In this document: piece after piece, positions 5,653 through 5,824 of the stretch
How the letters are laid out: every line of letters starts with the position of its first letter
How positions within the stretch are numbered: the stretch's first letter is position 1
Assembly (NCBI GenBank): GCA_937989795.1
Contig: CALKBB010000144.1
Span: 1 to 5,824, forward strand
Direction of reading: 5' to 3'
DNA length: 5,824 bases
Source of the DNA: an uncultured Collinsella sp.
Lineage (GTDB): Bacteria > Actinomycetota > Coriobacteriia > Coriobacteriales > Coriobacteriaceae
Made by a program: the position numbers and the translations under genes
Notes under the pieces: generated by a model
The model's database searches: none
What the model saw: the letters and a program-made list of their open reading frames with translations, nothing else
Told to the model about the DNA's origin: nothing

Positions 5653-5824
5653 ATGGAGCCCCGGTTATTTGATGCACACTGCCATCTTGATTTGATGACT
5701 TACCCGAATGCCGTTGCCGACGAAACCGCGGCTATAGGGCTGGGGGTCTTTGATTGCGGGGTCGACCCACGCGACTTCGCGGCAGCAAAAAAGCGTGCCA
5801 GCCGCTACCCAAACATTATCGCGG
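5653..5824 (+). CDS. TatD-family metal-dependent hydrolase, N-terminal part (3' end outside window)
   Basis: An open frame from ATG runs to the window edge, giving the first 57 residues. LFDAHCHLDL (5-14) carries the HxH metal-binding pair (His9, His11) that opens TatD-family amidohydrolase-fold proteins, many of which are metal-dependent DNases or repair-type hydrolases. The following GLGVFDCGVDPRDFAAAKKRASRYPNIIA stretch is the usual strand-helix that precedes the next metal-ligand motif, which lies outside the window. GGAG (5640-5643) lies 9 bases upstream. The 14-base gap after tcdA implies an operon. The remaining active-site ligands cannot be checked, so the subfamily (TatD, YcfH or YjjV-like) is open. 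Confidence 0.8.
   Translation, partial: MEPRLFDAHCHLDLMTYPNAVADETAAIGLGVFDCGVDPRDFAAAKKRASRYPNIIA

Noticed and set aside
1..5824. CRISPR array, tRNA, rRNA, transposase or prophage genes
   Set aside because: No regularly spaced repeats, no cloverleaf or rRNA segments, and no recombinase or phage domain were seen on either strand.

Overview
The window looks like a chromosomal segment of a moderately GC-rich actinobacterium. It is most consistent with the class Coriobacteriia, and Collinsella or a relative is my best guess from codon use, gene style and the SdpI, EttA and TcdA variants. No search was possible, so this is inference. There is no sign of phage, insertion sequence, CRISPR, rRNA or tRNA.

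Layout: (1) Positions 1-207 are the Ser/Thr/Gly-rich C-terminal tail of a plus-strand gene that begins outside the window, closed by a strong hairpin. (2) Positions 348-1613, plus strand, hold a 421-residue protein I cannot name. It has an OST-HTH/LOTUS-like N-terminal domain, a Lys-rich then Glu/Pro/Ala-rich linker, and a compact C-terminal domain. A near-perfect 16-bp palindrome with a CopY/BlaI-type core overlaps its ribosome-binding region. A textbook terminator follows. (3) Positions 1669-1824, between this gene and the convergent ettA, hold a large nested palindromic element with a UUCG-capped stem. (4) Positions 1828-3507, minus strand, encode EttA, the ABC-F translation throttle. (5) Positions 3692-4667, minus strand, are a two-gene overlapping operon resembling Bacillus sdpRI: an ArsR-type repressor followed by an SdpI-family membrane protein. 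It has a clear promoter and an inverted-repeat operator at 4702-4739, and a terminator before ettA. (6) Positions 4847-5638, plus strand and divergent from that operon, encode TcdA, the ct6A tRNA-modification enzyme. A TatD-family hydrolase follows 14 bases later and runs off the window.

Functionally, ettA and tcdA are translation-related housekeeping genes but lie on opposite strands in separate transcription units. The sdpRI-like pair is a plausible self-contained immunity or envelope-stress switch with no visible toxin gene beside it. The two points most worth following up are the unnamed LOTUS-like protein with its operator-like palindrome, and the nested palindromic element.
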